Shown here piece after piece: positions 1-7,969 of a stretch of DNA of 54,824 nucleotides. The notes beneath the pieces are model-generated. The model was not told where the DNA came from. It searched no databases and saw only the letters and a program-made list of their open reading frames with translations. The stretch lies in the NCBI RefSeq assembly GCF_001908025.1, contig NZ_MQMG01000019.1:1-54824 (forward strand), given 5' to 3'. Every line of letters starts with the position of its first letter. Position 1 is the stretch's first letter. Made by a program: the position numbers and the translations under genes. The stretch is from Geobacillus proteiniphilus (lineage in GTDB: Bacteria; Bacillota; Bacilli; Bacillales; Anoxybacillaceae).

Positions 1-577
1 GCGCCGATTCGCTTGACGGCGACCAATAGACCGGCTTCAACCCTTTGTAGATGAGCCCTTTTTTCGCCATTTCGCCAAACACTTTAATTTGCTGGGCTTC
101 GTACTCCGGTTTGAGCGTAATGTACGGGTTGTCCCAGTCGCCGCGCACGCCGAGCCGCTTGAACTGCCGGCGTTGGTTGTCGATTTGTTCATACGCGTAT
201 TGCTCGCACAGCTTGCGGAACTCGGCGACGCTCATCGATTTGCGGTCGACGCCTTGCTTGGCAAGGGCCGTTTCGATCGGCAGGCCGTGCGTATCCCAGC
301 CCGGCACGTACGGCGCGCAATAGCCGCTCATTGATTTGTAGCGGACGATGATATCTTTTAAAATTTTGTTCAGCGCATGCCCCATATGAATGTCGCCGTT
401 GGCATACGGCGGGCCGTCATGCAGAACAAACAGCGGCCGTCCTTTCGTCCGCTCCTGCACTTTCCGGTAAATGTCCATTTCCTCCCATTTTTTTTGCATT
501 TCCGGCTCCCGCTTCGGCAAATTGCCGCGCATCGGAAACTCGGTCTTCGGCATGAGCAGCGTTTCTTTGTAATCCAT
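1..577 (-). CDS. ileS: Isoleucyl-tRNA synthetase, N-terminal part (cut by window edge)
   Basis: Charges tRNA-Ile with isoleucine in the cytoplasm. Only the first 192 codons are inside the window. They show the class I synthetase HIGH-type signature as H-M-G-H at residues 64-67, after the GPPYANGDI stretch typical of IleS. The ATG at 577 follows a GGAGGG ribosome site and gives the usual [10 protein letters not shown] start. The gene is preceded by its own T-box leader and promoter, so it is transcribed separately from divIVA and controlled by uncharged tRNA-Ile. The rest of the gene lies outside to the left. Confidence 0.97.
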   Translation of the reverse strand, partial: MDYKETLLMPKTEFPMRGNLPKREPEMQKKWEEMDIYRKVQERTKGRPLFVLHDGPPYANGDIHMGHALNKILKDIIVRYKSMSGYCAPYVPGWDTHGLPIETALAKQGVDRKSMSVAEFRKLCEQYAYEQIDNQRRQFKRLGVRGDWDNPYITLKPEYEAQQIKVFGEMAKKGLIYKGLKPVYWSPSSESA

Positions 578-595
578 CTTTGCTCCCTCCTCTTC

Positions 596-905
596 AAATA
601 AAAAACCGTTCTCCCCCGGCAAGGGACGAGAACGGTCTCGCGGTACCACCCTTCTTGGCCATGCAAACGACGCACAGCCCACTTTTCATTCGTAACGGGA
701 ATGACGCGCCATGGCCTACTTGATGTTCGGCATGGAACTCCAGGGTGATGTTCACTCTTGCGCCGATGCCAGGCTTCCACCGCCCCTGGCTCGCTGCGAC
801 CGGTCGTACAAGAGCTACTGTCCCTTTCATCGTCGATGGCTATTTCGCTATTCATCCTGAAAAAAGCCAACCGCCTCCCACGGCGGCTGGTGCGGCGATT
901 TTTGC
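596..905 (-). promoter_or_regulatory. T-box leader of ileS, including its terminator
   Basis: This fills the 359-base gap between ileS and divIVA. The conserved T-box sequence AGGGTGGTACCGCGAGA lies at 636-652 on the minus strand, followed by a GC-rich hairpin (ACCGTTCTC pairing with GAGAACGGT) and a U-run at about 596-640, the terminator arm. Upstream is a stem I-like region with the GATGAAAGGGACAGTAG pattern. The likely specifier codon is ATC (747-749), in GAACATCACC, matching isoleucine. T-boxes bind uncharged tRNA and then allow read-through. The T-box motif is seen directly; the specifier assignment is inferred. Confidence 0.92.
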
Positions 906-910
906 CAATT

Positions 911-940
911 ATTATAACCGAAACGGCTTCGGTTCGTCAA
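911..940 (-). promoter_or_regulatory. SigA-type promoter of ileS
   Basis: On the minus strand TTGACG (935-940) and TATAAT (911-916) are separated by 18 bases. Transcription would start near 904, just ahead of the T-box leader. The -35 box overlaps the divIVA stop codon. Confidence 0.75.
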
Positions 941-1449
941 GGCTGAGACAGCGGTTCTTTCGCCCCTTCTTCCAAATCCGGCGTCTCATACTCCATCAAC
1001 TCGTCCCAATCGCGGCTGTTGATCATATCAAGCTGCGCCTCGACAAGCATGCGGAAACGGGCGCGGAACACTTTCGACTGCCGCTTCAGCTCCTCGATCT
1101 CGAGGGCGATTTTCCGCGATTTCGCCAATGCATCGCTGATGATGCGCTCGGCGTTTTTTTCCGCCTCTTTAATGATCAGCTTCGCCTCTTTTTGCGCATT
1201 CCGCTTCACTTCTTCCGCTGCTTCTTGAGCAACAAGAATCGACTTATTGAGCGTCTCTTCAATGTTCGCAAAGTAGTTCAGCTTTTCCGTCAGTTCCGCC
1301 ACTTTTTCTTCCAGTTGCTTTTTTTCACGGATGAGCATTTCATAGTCTTTAATGACTTGATCGAGAAACTCGTTTACTTCGTCTTCATCATACCCGCGAA
1401 AGCCGCGGCTGAATTCCTTATTGTGAATATCTAATGGCGTCAACGGCAC
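937..1449 (-). CDS. divIVA: Cell division initiation / polar targeting protein DivIVA
   Basis: Coiled-coil protein that binds curved membrane at septa and poles and recruits division-site and sporulation partners. The 170-residue product starts MPLTPLDIHNKEF and contains the FRGYDEDEVNEFL segment of the N-terminal membrane-binding domain. A long heptad-rich coiled coil follows to about residue 155. The GTG at 1449 is chosen because GGAGG sits 8 bases upstream and the product then begins exactly like the family. An ATG 24 bases further upstream would add eight unrelated residues. It lies just downstream of ylmH, as in other Bacillaceae. Confidence 0.96.
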   Translation of the reverse strand: MPLTPLDIHNKEFSRGFRGYDEDEVNEFLDQVIKDYEMLIREKKQLEEKVAELTEKLNYFANIEETLNKSILVAQEAAEEVKRNAQKEAKLIIKEAEKNAERIISDALAKSRKIALEIEELKRQSKVFRARFRMLVEAQLDMINSRDWDELMEYETPDLEEGAKEPLSQP

Positions 1450-1526
1450 AACGGCCACCTCCGTCTCCATCATTCCTTTGCTTCACTTCATTCGACACGG
1501 TTTGCCGATTTCCTGCCGTCATTTGC

Positions 1527-2300
1527 TTATTTTTGTCGGCCGATCCGGACGAGCCAGCGCTCTTTTTTCGTCGGCCCTTCCACCGAAAACAGCTTGCAGC
1601 GGCCAAAGCCCCGCGCCGACAGCACATCACCCGGTCCACAGAGAAAATCAGGCTTGTCCACCACCTTCCAGTTGACTTTGACAAGCCCGCTTTCAACAAG
1701 CGCACGCGCTTTCTCGCGCGCAAGGCGAAACGCCTGAGCGAGCACAGCATCGAGCCTTAGAGAAGAAACCGTGACCGTTCCTTCCTCCCACGTTTCGGCA
1801 AGCGGCATGGCAGCCGACAACGGAAGCGGCTCAAGCGCAACCGGAGCTTTGCCGATCATTTCGACATGCAGGCGGACGTAGTCGGCGACTTCAGCGGCGG
1901 CGAAAAATTGAATCTCTTCATCTTGAACGAGAATATCGCCAAACTTGCCGCGCCGCAAGCCAAGCGACATCAGCGCCCCCAACACGTCGCGATGTTCAAG
2001 GGAAACGAATTTCGCCGGATAGCGGACGGCAAACAGTACAATGCCATAATCCTCTTCCTCAGGGTCGATATACGGCGGGGCGAGAAACACCCGCTTCCGC
2101 TCGACAAACGGGGCGCCGCCGAAAAAGAACGCGCGCACATCTTCCGCGCCGCCGACGATGCTTTGCACGATTTGCTGCTCACGCGGATCAAGAAAATCGG
2201 TCAGCTTCGGAGCGTACTGACGGCTCACCATCTCCTTCCACTCGAGCACTTGATCAATGAACGGATGTTCCTCTTTGCGAAAATGCTGATACAGCTCCAC
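1527..2300 (-). CDS. ylmH: S4-domain RNA-binding protein YlmH
   Basis: A 257-residue cytoplasmic RNA-binding protein. The MELYQHFRKEE start and the DFLDPREQQI segment match Bacillus YlmH. The C-terminal part, from about residue 180, looks like an S4 RNA-binding domain (RLDAVLAQAF, then ARALVESGLVKVN). Homologues act on stalled 50S-peptidyl-tRNA complexes, which is known for the family and not shown here. The GTG start at 2300 follows AAGGTGACGTCAA. It is part of the ylm gene set downstream of sepF. Confidence 0.93.
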   Translation of the reverse strand: MELYQHFRKEEHPFIDQVLEWKEMVSRQYAPKLTDFLDPREQQIVQSIVGGAEDVRAFFFGGAPFVERKRVFLAPPYIDPEEEDYGIVLFAVRYPAKFVSLEHRDVLGALMSLGLRRGKFGDILVQDEEIQFFAAAEVADYVRLHVEMIGKAPVALEPLPLSAAMPLAETWEEGTVTVSSLRLDAVLAQAFRLAREKARALVESGLVKVNWKVVDKPDFLCGPGDVLSARGFGRCKLFSVEGPTKKERWLVRIGRQK

Positions 2301-2420
2301 TTGACGTCACCTTGCTTTCATGGAAGAAAGGAACCCACAACGGATTCCTCCCTGCGAGTTCCGCCCATTGGCTTCTTGCCGTCCGACCATAGCGAACGCC
2401 GCCGGCGCACAAAACGGCAG

Positions 2421-2693
2421 CTAAAACTGCGACGCAAGAATGTCAAACAGGGCGTGAAGCCCTCTTGTCGCAAATTCAAGAACGATAAAAGCGACGATCG
2501 GGGAGACGTCAATGACGCCAAGCGGCGGAATGACGCGCCGAAACGGCTCCAAATACGGCTCGCAAATGGCGGCAAGCATTTGTCCGAACCGCGTTTCACG
2601 CGCATTGGGAAACCACGACATTAAAATATAAATGATCAGCGCATACGAGTACACTTGAATCAATGTCGTCAAAAACGTGAGTACATAATCCAA
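2421..2693 (-). CDS. ylmG: YggT-family membrane protein YlmG
   Basis: A 90-residue integral membrane protein with two hydrophobic segments, one at the N-terminus (about 3-25) and one near residues 62-85. Between them is the conserved EPYLEPFRRVIPPLG loop of the YggT family. The family is linked to cell division and membrane protein distribution through its position next to sepF; its biochemical role is not established. The TTG start at 2693 lies 8 bases after GAGGTGG and only 3 bases downstream of the sepF stop, so the two are co-translated or nearly so. Confidence 0.92.
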   Translation of the reverse strand: MDYVLTFLTTLIQVYSYALIIYILMSWFPNARETRFGQMLAAICEPYLEPFRRVIPPLGVIDVSPIVAFIVLEFATRGLHALFDILASQF

Positions 2694-2696
2694 CGG

Positions 2697-3125
2697 CTAC
2701 CACCTCTTCATCGGTCTGTCATCCTCGCCGTCGAGCGAAATCGAGCCGCTGACGTCGACGTTTTCCGGGGTGCATAAAAAAATTTTCGTGCCGACTTGCT
2801 GAATGTCGCCGCCAATGGCGTACACCGTGCCGCTTAAAAAGTCGACGATCCGCTTCGCCTGCTCATGCTGGATGCGCTGCAAGTTGACGATGACCGCGCG
2901 CCGGCTTTTCAAATGGTCGGCGATCTCCTGCGCCTCCGCATACACCCGCGGCTCAGCAAGCACGACTTTCGCCGATTTTTGCACGCTTTGCAAGCTGACG
3001 ACGTTCGCCTTGCCTGCCGTCTTCGGCGGCGCCTCCTCTTCCGGCTGCGGCGCTTCATATTCTTCTTCATAGTCTTCGTAATCTTCTTCTAAAAAATAAT
3101 CGCGAAATTTTTTCATCAACCCCAT
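2697..3125 (-). CDS. sepF: Cell division protein SepF
   Basis: Membrane-associated FtsZ partner that shapes the Z ring. The 142-residue product has a short amphipathic N-terminus ([12 protein letters not shown]), an acidic linker rich in E and D to about residue 40, then the SepF core with the [11 protein letters not shown] and [14 protein letters not shown] segments. Its length fits the family. The ATG at 3125 is 9 bases after AGGAGG. It sits between ylmE and ylmG in the conserved ylm order. Confidence 0.96.
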   Translation of the reverse strand: MGLMKKFRDYFLEEDYEDYEEEYEAPQPEEEAPPKTAGKANVVSLQSVQKSAKVVLAEPRVYAEAQEIADHLKSRRAVIVNLQRIQHEQAKRIVDFLSGTVYAIGGDIQQVGTKIFLCTPENVDVSGSISLDGEDDRPMKRW

Positions 3126-3138
3126 CCGGTTTCACCTC

Positions 3139-3813
3139 CTACAATGATCCGACAAGCGCGCTGCCGATGCGCACAAACGTCGCTCCTTCCTCGATGGCGA
3201 TCGTGTAGTCGTTTGACATGCCCATTGACAGTTCGGTGCATGGCGCATGGGCCATTCCCAACGCCTGAACGCGTTCCTTCAGCATCCGCAATTGGCGAAA
3301 GCAAGCGCGCAATATCGCTTCGTCGTCGGTGTGCGGCGCCATCGTCATCAATCCGACGACTTCGATGCGCGAAAAGGCGCGAAGTTGTTCAATAAACGGA
3401 ATCGTTTCTTCGGGGGCGAGCCCGTGTTTGGTCGCCTCTCCTGAGACGTTCACCTGCACAAAACATTTCGCCGGCCTCGCCGCCCGCTTTTCAATTTCTT
3501 TCGCGAGCGACAAGCGGTCGAGCGAATGAATGTAATCGACTTTATCAATAATGTCTTTGACTTTGCGCGACTGAAGCGTCCCAATGAAATGCCACGTCGC
3601 TTGATTTCCGATCCGTTCATGCTTTTCAATCAATTGGTCAGAGCGGTTTTCGCCGAGATCGGCAATGCCGGCGTCAAGCACCTCGAGCGCCCGCTTTGCA
3701 TCCACATATTTGGTGACCGCCACGATGCGCACGCCGGCCGGATCGCGGCCGACGCGAGCGCAGGCCGCCTCGATTTCTCGGCGAATGGCCGCCAAGTTGT
3801 CGCGCACCGTCAT
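3139..3813 (-). CDS. ylmE: YggS-family pyridoxal phosphate homeostasis protein YlmE
   Basis: A 224-residue single-domain protein with an alanine racemase-like TIM barrel. Lys35 in AVTKYVDAKRA is the expected pyridoxal phosphate-binding lysine. The HFIGTLQSRKVK and VGLMTMAP segments are family signatures. Family members balance free pyridoxal phosphate and have no known catalytic reaction. Its ATG overlaps the ylmD stop by 4 bases (ATGA), which indicates translational coupling and fixes the start. Confidence 0.95.
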   Translation of the reverse strand: MTVRDNLAAIRREIEAACARVGRDPAGVRIVAVTKYVDAKRALEVLDAGIADLGENRSDQLIEKHERIGNQATWHFIGTLQSRKVKDIIDKVDYIHSLDRLSLAKEIEKRAARPAKCFVQVNVSGEATKHGLAPEETIPFIEQLRAFSRIEVVGLMTMAPHTDDEAILRACFRQLRMLKERVQALGMAHAPCTELSMGMSNDYTIAIEEGATFVRIGSALVGSL

Positions 3814-4634
3814 GTCGTTTCCTCCCTTCGGCCAATGAACGCCAACATCCTTCCGGTCGTTCCGCGGTCGCGGCGGTGGGAAAAAAACAACGCTTCCTCA
3901 CAGCTTGTACAGCGTTCCGACACATAAATATGGCTGTTCGGAACGCCAGCCGCGAGCAACTGAAGCCGGTTGGCTTCCTTTAAGTCGAGCGCATATTGCC
4001 CTGGGCTCGTTTCCCGCCATGGCAACGGGCTTTCCGGAGGAAGCGTCGGGCGCAAACTGTCCACGACCCGGTCGTCAACCGTATAACAGCACGGACCGAT
4101 GGCAGGTCCGATGGCAACATAGATGTCGCTCGGCGCGATGTGTTCGCGCGTTTGCCAAAGCCGCACCATGTGACCAGCGATGCCGCCGGCCGTTCCCCGC
4201 CATCCGGCATGAGCAAGGCCGACTAACCCAGCAGATGGCGCCACAAAATAAATGGGCACACAATCGGCAAAACAAAGCGCGAGCAACACCTCCGCTTCGT
4301 CTGTATACAACCCGTCGACTCCCGGAACCGCTGTGGCGAAGTCTTGCGCTCCATTCCCCCGTTCGTTTTTGGTCACTTTCCGAATGTCGGCACCGTGCAC
4401 TTGCTCGCAACCCACCCATCGCTCAAGCGGGAATGCAAGCCATTCCGCCAAGCGCCGGCGGTTGTTGACGACATCCGTGCGATCATCGCCGACATGCAGT
4501 CCCATATTCAGCGAGGCGAACGGCCCTTTGCTCTCCCCGCCATGTTTCGTCGTCAATCCAGCGACGGCTCCAGCAAACGGAGGCGCCCCGCAGCGGAGCC
4601 AGCCGCGGGCTTCTTGTTGAAAAATGTCCGGCAT
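3810..4634 (-). CDS. ylmD: YfiH/LACC1-type purine nucleoside phosphorylase/laccase-domain protein YlmD
   Basis: A 274-residue member of the YfiH (LACC1-like) family, whose members cleave purine nucleosides and were formerly called multicopper polyphenol oxidases. Candidate zinc ligands are visible: His in EQVHGAD, Cys in CFADCVP and His in LAHAGWRGT. ATG 4634 is preferred to the GTG at 4649 because GAGGT lies 9 bases upstream of it. The stop overlaps the ylmE start. The exact reaction here is inferred from the family. Confidence 0.93.
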   Translation of the reverse strand: MPDIFQQEARGWLRCGAPPFAGAVAGLTTKHGGESKGPFASLNMGLHVGDDRTDVVNNRRRLAEWLAFPLERWVGCEQVHGADIRKVTKNERGNGAQDFATAVPGVDGLYTDEAEVLLALCFADCVPIYFVAPSAGLVGLAHAGWRGTAGGIAGHMVRLWQTREHIAPSDIYVAIGPAIGPCCYTVDDRVVDSLRPTLPPESPLPWRETSPGQYALDLKEANRLQLLAAGVPNSHIYVSERCTSCEEALFFSHRRDRGTTGRMLAFIGRREETT

Positions 4635-4684
4635 TCGCGTCAACCTCACGCTGCTTTTTGTAGTTTTTTATCACTTTTTTTCCT

Positions 4685-4714
4685 ATTTTATCATAGTTTG
4701 TTTGTCCATGATAA
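4685..4714 (-). promoter_or_regulatory. Possible SigA promoter for ylmD
   Basis: On the minus strand TTATCA (4709-4714) and TAAAAT (4685-4690) are 18 bases apart, in an AT-rich stretch about 50 bases before ylmD. The -35 box is weak. It could drive the ylmD-ylmE-sepF-ylmG-ylmH set. Confidence 0.35.
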
Positions 4715-4770
4715 CCTTTATTTGCGATTTTGTCGAAACATTGCTGTCAACCCTAGGCCATCCTCTGGAT

Positions 4771-5010
4771 TCAATCCGTATCATGAAGGCGGACTAAAAT
4801 AACATCGGCTCCGATTTTGACGATGTTCTGCCATGGAATGACGACCGCCTCTTCGCGGCCGAACAGCCCGAGCATCTTTCCGGCGCCTAAAATAATGAGC
4901 GAGCGGATTTTTCCAGTATCTAAATCAATATCAATGTCCCCAATATTGCCAAGCTTTTTCCCATTGGCTACATTGACGACATCTTTCGTCTGAAATTCGG
5001 AAATTCTCAT
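4771..5010 (-). CDS. ylmC: PRC-barrel protein YlmC/YmxH
   Basis: A 79-residue PRC-barrel domain protein with the family pattern MRISEFQTKDVVNVANGKKLG, then a GxxIGDIDIDLDTGKI-like strand pair and FGREEAVVIPWQNI. The domain is common in small sporulation-associated Bacillus proteins, but its role is unknown. A second in-frame start three bases upstream is equally possible; AAGGCGGGGGAAG lies just before both. It lies downstream of sigG in the same direction, but a terminator separates them. Confidence 0.88.
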   Translation of the reverse strand: MRISEFQTKDVVNVANGKKLGNIGDIDIDLDTGKIRSLIILGAGKMLGLFGREEAVVIPWQNIVKIGADVILVRLHDTD

Positions 5011-5083
5011 CACGATTTCTTCCCCCGCCTTTCCTCTCCCTCTTTTTCATCTATATGACGCCGAATGGGCAGTTATGTGCCAA

Positions 5084-5107
5084 AGAAAAAGGCTGCAACC
5101 TGCAGCC
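5084..5107 (-). terminator. Intrinsic terminator of sigG
   Basis: On the minus strand GGCTGCA (5101-5107) pairs with TGCAGCC (5091-5097) around a three-base loop and is followed by TTTTTCTTT. It begins two bases after the sigG stop codon. Confidence 0.85.
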
Positions 5108-5109
5108 TG

Positions 5110-5889
5110 TCACACTTGGATGTTTTTATTCATTTGCCGGATCGCCGCTTTTTCGAGCCTAGACACTTGCGCTTGGGAAATGCCGATTTCCTCGGCCACT
5201 TCCATTTGCGTCTTTCCTTGGAAAAAACGTTTGCGGATGATCATTTTTTCCCGCTCATTCAACCGCCGAAGCCCTTCCTTCAGGGCGATTTCTTCGATCC
5301 ATTGGCTGTCGCGGTTGCGCTCATCACTCAGCTGGTCCATCACGTAAATCGGATCGCCGCCGTCGTTGTAAATCGGCTCAAACAACGAAACAGGATCTTG
5401 AATGGCATCGAGGGCAAAAACCACTTCCTCATGGGCGACGCCGAGTTCTTTGGCAATTTCCTCGGTTGACGGTTCTTTCGCCGTCTCGCTCATGAGCCGC
5501 TCTCGCACTTGCAACGCTTTGTAGGCGATGTCGCGCAGCGAGCGCGAAACGCGGATCGGGTTGTTGTCGCGCAAATAGCGGCGGATTTCGCCGATGATCA
5601 TCGGCACGGCGTAAGTGGAAAACTTCACGTTTTGATTGAGGTCAAAATTATCAATCGATTTCATAAGTCCGATGCAGCCGACTTGAAACAAATCATCGAC
5701 AAATTCGCCTCGGTTGTTGAAGCGCTGAATGACACTCAACACGAGGCGCAAGTTGCCGTTTACTAATTTCTCTCTCGCCTCCAAATCCCCCTCATGCATC
5801 CGTCGAAACAGTTCACGCATTTCCTCATTTTTGAGGACGGGAAGCTTCGAAGTGTCTACGCCGCAAATCTCAACTTTGTTCCTCGTCAA
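5110..5889 (-). CDS. sigG: Late forespore sigma factor SigG (SpoIIIG)
   Basis: RNA polymerase sigma factor active in the forespore after engulfment. The 259-residue product starts MTRNKVEICGVDTSKLPVLK and has the region 2 sequence FQVGCIGLMKSIDNFDL, then region 4 with the helix-turn-helix TQMEVAEEIGISQAQVSRLE. The TTG at 5889 is chosen because GGGAGG lies 8 bases upstream and the length then fits SigG (about 260). An ATG 15 bases earlier has no ribosome site. It follows sigE, with a forespore-type promoter in the gap. Confidence 0.96.
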   Translation of the reverse strand: MTRNKVEICGVDTSKLPVLKNEEMRELFRRMHEGDLEAREKLVNGNLRLVLSVIQRFNNRGEFVDDLFQVGCIGLMKSIDNFDLNQNVKFSTYAVPMIIGEIRRYLRDNNPIRVSRSLRDIAYKALQVRERLMSETAKEPSTEEIAKELGVAHEEVVFALDAIQDPVSLFEPIYNDGGDPIYVMDQLSDERNRDSQWIEEIALKEGLRRLNEREKMIIRKRFFQGKTQMEVAEEIGISQAQVSRLEKAAIRQMNKNIQV

Positions 5890-5929
5890 GTTGTTCCCTC
5901 CCATCAGGAGATGCTAAGTCGTCAGTTTT

Positions 5930-5958
5930 CAGTATCTCCTTGGAAGGGAAAAATATGC
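5930..5958 (-). promoter_or_regulatory. Probable SigF/SigG-type promoter of sigG
   Basis: On the minus strand GCATA (5954-5958) and GGAGATACTG (5930-5939) are separated by 14 bases, which resembles the SigF/SigG consensus. It lies about 40 bases before the sigG start. SigF control of sigG is known in B. subtilis; its use here is inferred from the pattern. Confidence 0.6.
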
Positions 5959-5976
5959 ACAGCCTGTCCGACGCGG

Positions 5977-6005
5977 AAAAAGCGGCGGAATTTCGCTCCC
6001 GCCGC
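5977..6005 (-). terminator. Intrinsic terminator of the spoIIGA-sigE operon
   Basis: On the minus strand GCGGCGG pairs with CCGCCGC (5982-5988) around a short loop, followed by TTTTT (5977-5981). It lies 3 bases past the sigE stop and precedes the sigG promoter, so sigG should depend mainly on its own promoter. Confidence 0.75.
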
Positions 6006-6008
6006 CCG

Positions 6009-6728
6009 CTACATCATTTTATTGAATTCTTTGCGCAACCGTTTAATGATCCGCTTCTCGAGCCGCGATATGTACGATTGCGAAATGCCGAGCAAATCAG
6101 CGACGTCTTTTTGCGTCTTTTCTTCGCCGCCGGAAAGACCAAAACGCAATTCCATAATTTGCTTCTCGCGGTCACTCAGCTGGCGCAAGGCGTTGAGCAG
6201 CAAGCGCCGGTCGACATCCGCTTCCAAATCTTTCGTAATCACGTCGTCTTCCGTGCCCAACACGTCGGAAAGCAACAGCTCGTTGCCATCCCAGTCGATA
6301 TTGAGCGGTTCATCAAACGACACTTCCGCCCGCACTTTGTTGTTGCGGCGCAAATACATTAAAATTTCGTTTTCAATGCAGCGCGACGCGTATGTCGCCA
6401 GCTTGATCTTCTTCTCCGGGTTGAACGTGTTGACCGCCTTAATGAGGCCGATCGTTCCAATGCTGATCAAATCTTCAATGTGAATGCCGGTGTTTTCAAA
6501 CTTGCGCGCAATGTAGACGACAAGACGCAAATTGCGTTCGATCAAAAGCGATCTCGCCGTGTCATCGCCGGCGGCGAGCCTGGCGATCAGCTGCTCCTCT
6601 TCTTCTTTTGTCAGCGGCGGCGGGAGCGCTTCGCTGCCTCCGATATAATAAATTTCATCCGCCTTCAAGCCGAGCTTGGCCAAAAGCTTATACAGCCAGT
6701 ACATGAAGCGAAGTTTCCACTTTTTCAT
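6009..6728 (-). CDS. sigE: Mother-cell sigma factor SigE precursor (SpoIIGB)
   Basis: Sigma factor that starts the mother-cell programme of sporulation. The 239-residue pro-protein has an N-terminal pro-sequence of about 27 residues ([20 protein letters not shown]) that is hydrophobic and amphipathic and tethers it to membrane until SpoIIGA cuts it. Region 2 ([19 protein letters not shown]) and the region 4 helix-turn-helix ([20 protein letters not shown]) are intact. It directly follows spoIIGA, the protease that activates it. Confidence 0.97.
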   Translation of the reverse strand: MKKWKLRFMYWLYKLLAKLGLKADEIYYIGGSEALPPPLTKEEEEQLIARLAAGDDTARSLLIERNLRLVVYIARKFENTGIHIEDLISIGTIGLIKAVNTFNPEKKIKLATYASRCIENEILMYLRRNNKVRAEVSFDEPLNIDWDGNELLLSDVLGTEDDVITKDLEADVDRRLLLNALRQLSDREKQIMELRFGLSGGEEKTQKDVADLLGISQSYISRLEKRIIKRLRKEFNKMM

Positions 6729-6781
6729 GAAAATCCCCCTTCTAAACGGATCAAAAGCGAGTATGATATACTAAACAAAAC

Positions 6782-7696
6782 CTACGAAGCGGTCAGCTTT
6801 CTTCCCGCCTGCACCATTTTCGGATGGACGATGCAGTCGTACTCCCCATCCGTCGACAGCGGATCAGCGCTTAGCGCCACAAGCCCTTGCGCTACTTCCA
6901 ACCATTCGTTTTCATACCGAAGCATAATGCGGTCTGGCTTGACCGCCGCCATCATTTGCGGACCGCTGCCGACCGCGCGGTACGGAATGAGACGGAGGAG
7001 ATGGACCCACCGCTCCGGCGGGGAAGCAAGCATCATGTGAGCGCTGAGGCAACCCAATAGCTCTTCAGGAAGCACGGCCTTCGCTTTTTCCTGTTCGACT
7101 ACCATCACCGGCGTTTTTGTCAACGGATCGACGAGCTGGTTGCCGCTGTCAATCAAGCCGCGCAGCATAAGCGGCCGCCCGTCCCATACGATCTTGACCT
7201 CAATGATATGTTCAAACCGCAGTTTTTTTTCGCGAATCGCCTCCACCCTTCGGCGGGAAAAAAACCATAAAACCGGAAACCCGATGACAACAAACATCCA
7301 GCTGACCGGATCGCCCGCCCCGGGATGATGCATGAGAAGCATGCCTTGGCGTACGGACAGTTGGTGCGCGAAAAAATAATGAACCGCCAGCATGCCGCCG
7401 CCGACGGCGAACGTGGCAAAGTAAAACGCAAGCATATTCTCAAGCAAATAGCGCGGGCGCTTAAAGCCGAAGGCGGCCCACACGATCAACACTGAAACGG
7501 CTACTTTTATCAACGGGTGCTGGGCGATGGCGGAAAATGGGGTAAACAGCAATATGACAAGCAACGAACCGATCAACGCCCCGGCCAACAGGCGCCACCA
7601 GACGATCGGCCGCTTGAGCATGAGCGCCGTCAGCCAAAGAAGCAACGCGTCAAAACAGACGTTCAACAGCCAAATGACATCGAGATAGACGACCAA
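6782..7696 (-). CDS. spoIIGA: Pro-SigE processing aspartic protease SpoIIGA
   Basis: Membrane protease of the sporulation septum that matures SigE on a signal from the forespore. The 304 residues comprise about five membrane segments within residues 1-150 and a cytoplasmic aspartic protease-like domain. Asp183 lies in LIDSGNQL, the catalytic DSG motif. The length and first residues (YLDVIWLLN) match the family. The TTG at 7696 follows GGGGAGGGGC. It is first in an operon with sigE and is preceded by the atypical spoIIG promoter. Confidence 0.96.
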   Translation of the reverse strand: MVVYLDVIWLLNVCFDALLLWLTALMLKRPIVWWRLLAGALIGSLLVILLFTPFSAIAQHPLIKVAVSVLIVWAAFGFKRPRYLLENMLAFYFATFAVGGGMLAVHYFFAHQLSVRQGMLLMHHPGAGDPVSWMFVVIGFPVLWFFSRRRVEAIREKKLRFEHIIEVKIVWDGRPLMLRGLIDSGNQLVDPLTKTPVMVVEQEKAKAVLPEELLGCLSAHMMLASPPERWVHLLRLIPYRAVGSGPQMMAAVKPDRIMLRYENEWLEVAQGLVALSADPLSTDGEYDCIVHPKMVQAGRKLTAS

Positions 7697-7739
7697 CCGT
7701 CAAGCCCCTCCCCCGCCCATATCGGCTTTGTCTGAAACA

Positions 7740-7773
7740 AGTATATAGCACCTTGCGAGGGAAAGTCTGTCAA
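7740..7773 (-). promoter_or_regulatory. spoIIG promoter with 22-bp spacing (Spo0A-dependent type)
   Basis: On the minus strand TTGACA (7768-7773) and TATACT (7740-7745) are separated by exactly 22 bases, 5 more than normal. This is the hallmark of the B. subtilis spoIIG promoter, where phosphorylated Spo0A lets SigA polymerase use the long spacer. Nearby TGTCAAAACA (7801-7810) and TGTCAAT (7768-7774) are near-matches to the 0A box TGTCGAA. The 273-base gap between ftsZ and spoIIGA holds this promoter and the ftsZ terminator hairpin. Confidence 0.8.
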
Positions 7774-7933
7774 TCGGTGGCGGTGAAAAAGGAGATGTTT
7801 TGTCAAAACAGGGGGAACCACGGCGGATCAAATCGGCCGGCACGAAAGCCTAGCCCGCCTTCTCTTTTTCGCCCTTTCGTTGCGAGAGAGCGGGCGGCCA
7901 ACGCGAGAGATTTTTTGGTCCTAATATGAAAAG

Positions 7934-7960
7934 CGGGCATGAACGTTTTGTTCATGCCCG
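7934..7960 (-). terminator. Probable terminator of ftsZ
   Basis: CGGGCATGAAC (7934-7944) and GTTCATGCCCG (7950-7960) form an 11-bp stem with a five-base loop. On the minus strand it is followed by CTTTTC, a short U-tract. It ends the ftsA-ftsZ transcript before the sporulation block. Confidence 0.65.
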
Positions 7961-7969
7961 TTTCGCCAT

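Noticed and set aside
1491-1497. TTCGACA (reverse of the 0A box) in front of divIVA
   Set aside because: A 7-base motif occurs several times by chance here; there is no second box or suitable promoter spacing.
4730-4737. Exact 0A-box-like TTGTCGAA upstream of ylmD
   Set aside because: An 8-base match is expected about once or twice by chance in a window of this size on two strands, and no link of ylmD to Spo0A is known.
5020-5080. A CATATAGA box like a SigE -10 ahead of ylmC
   Set aside because: The -35 region does not match and the -10 has two mismatches, so I left it out of the features.
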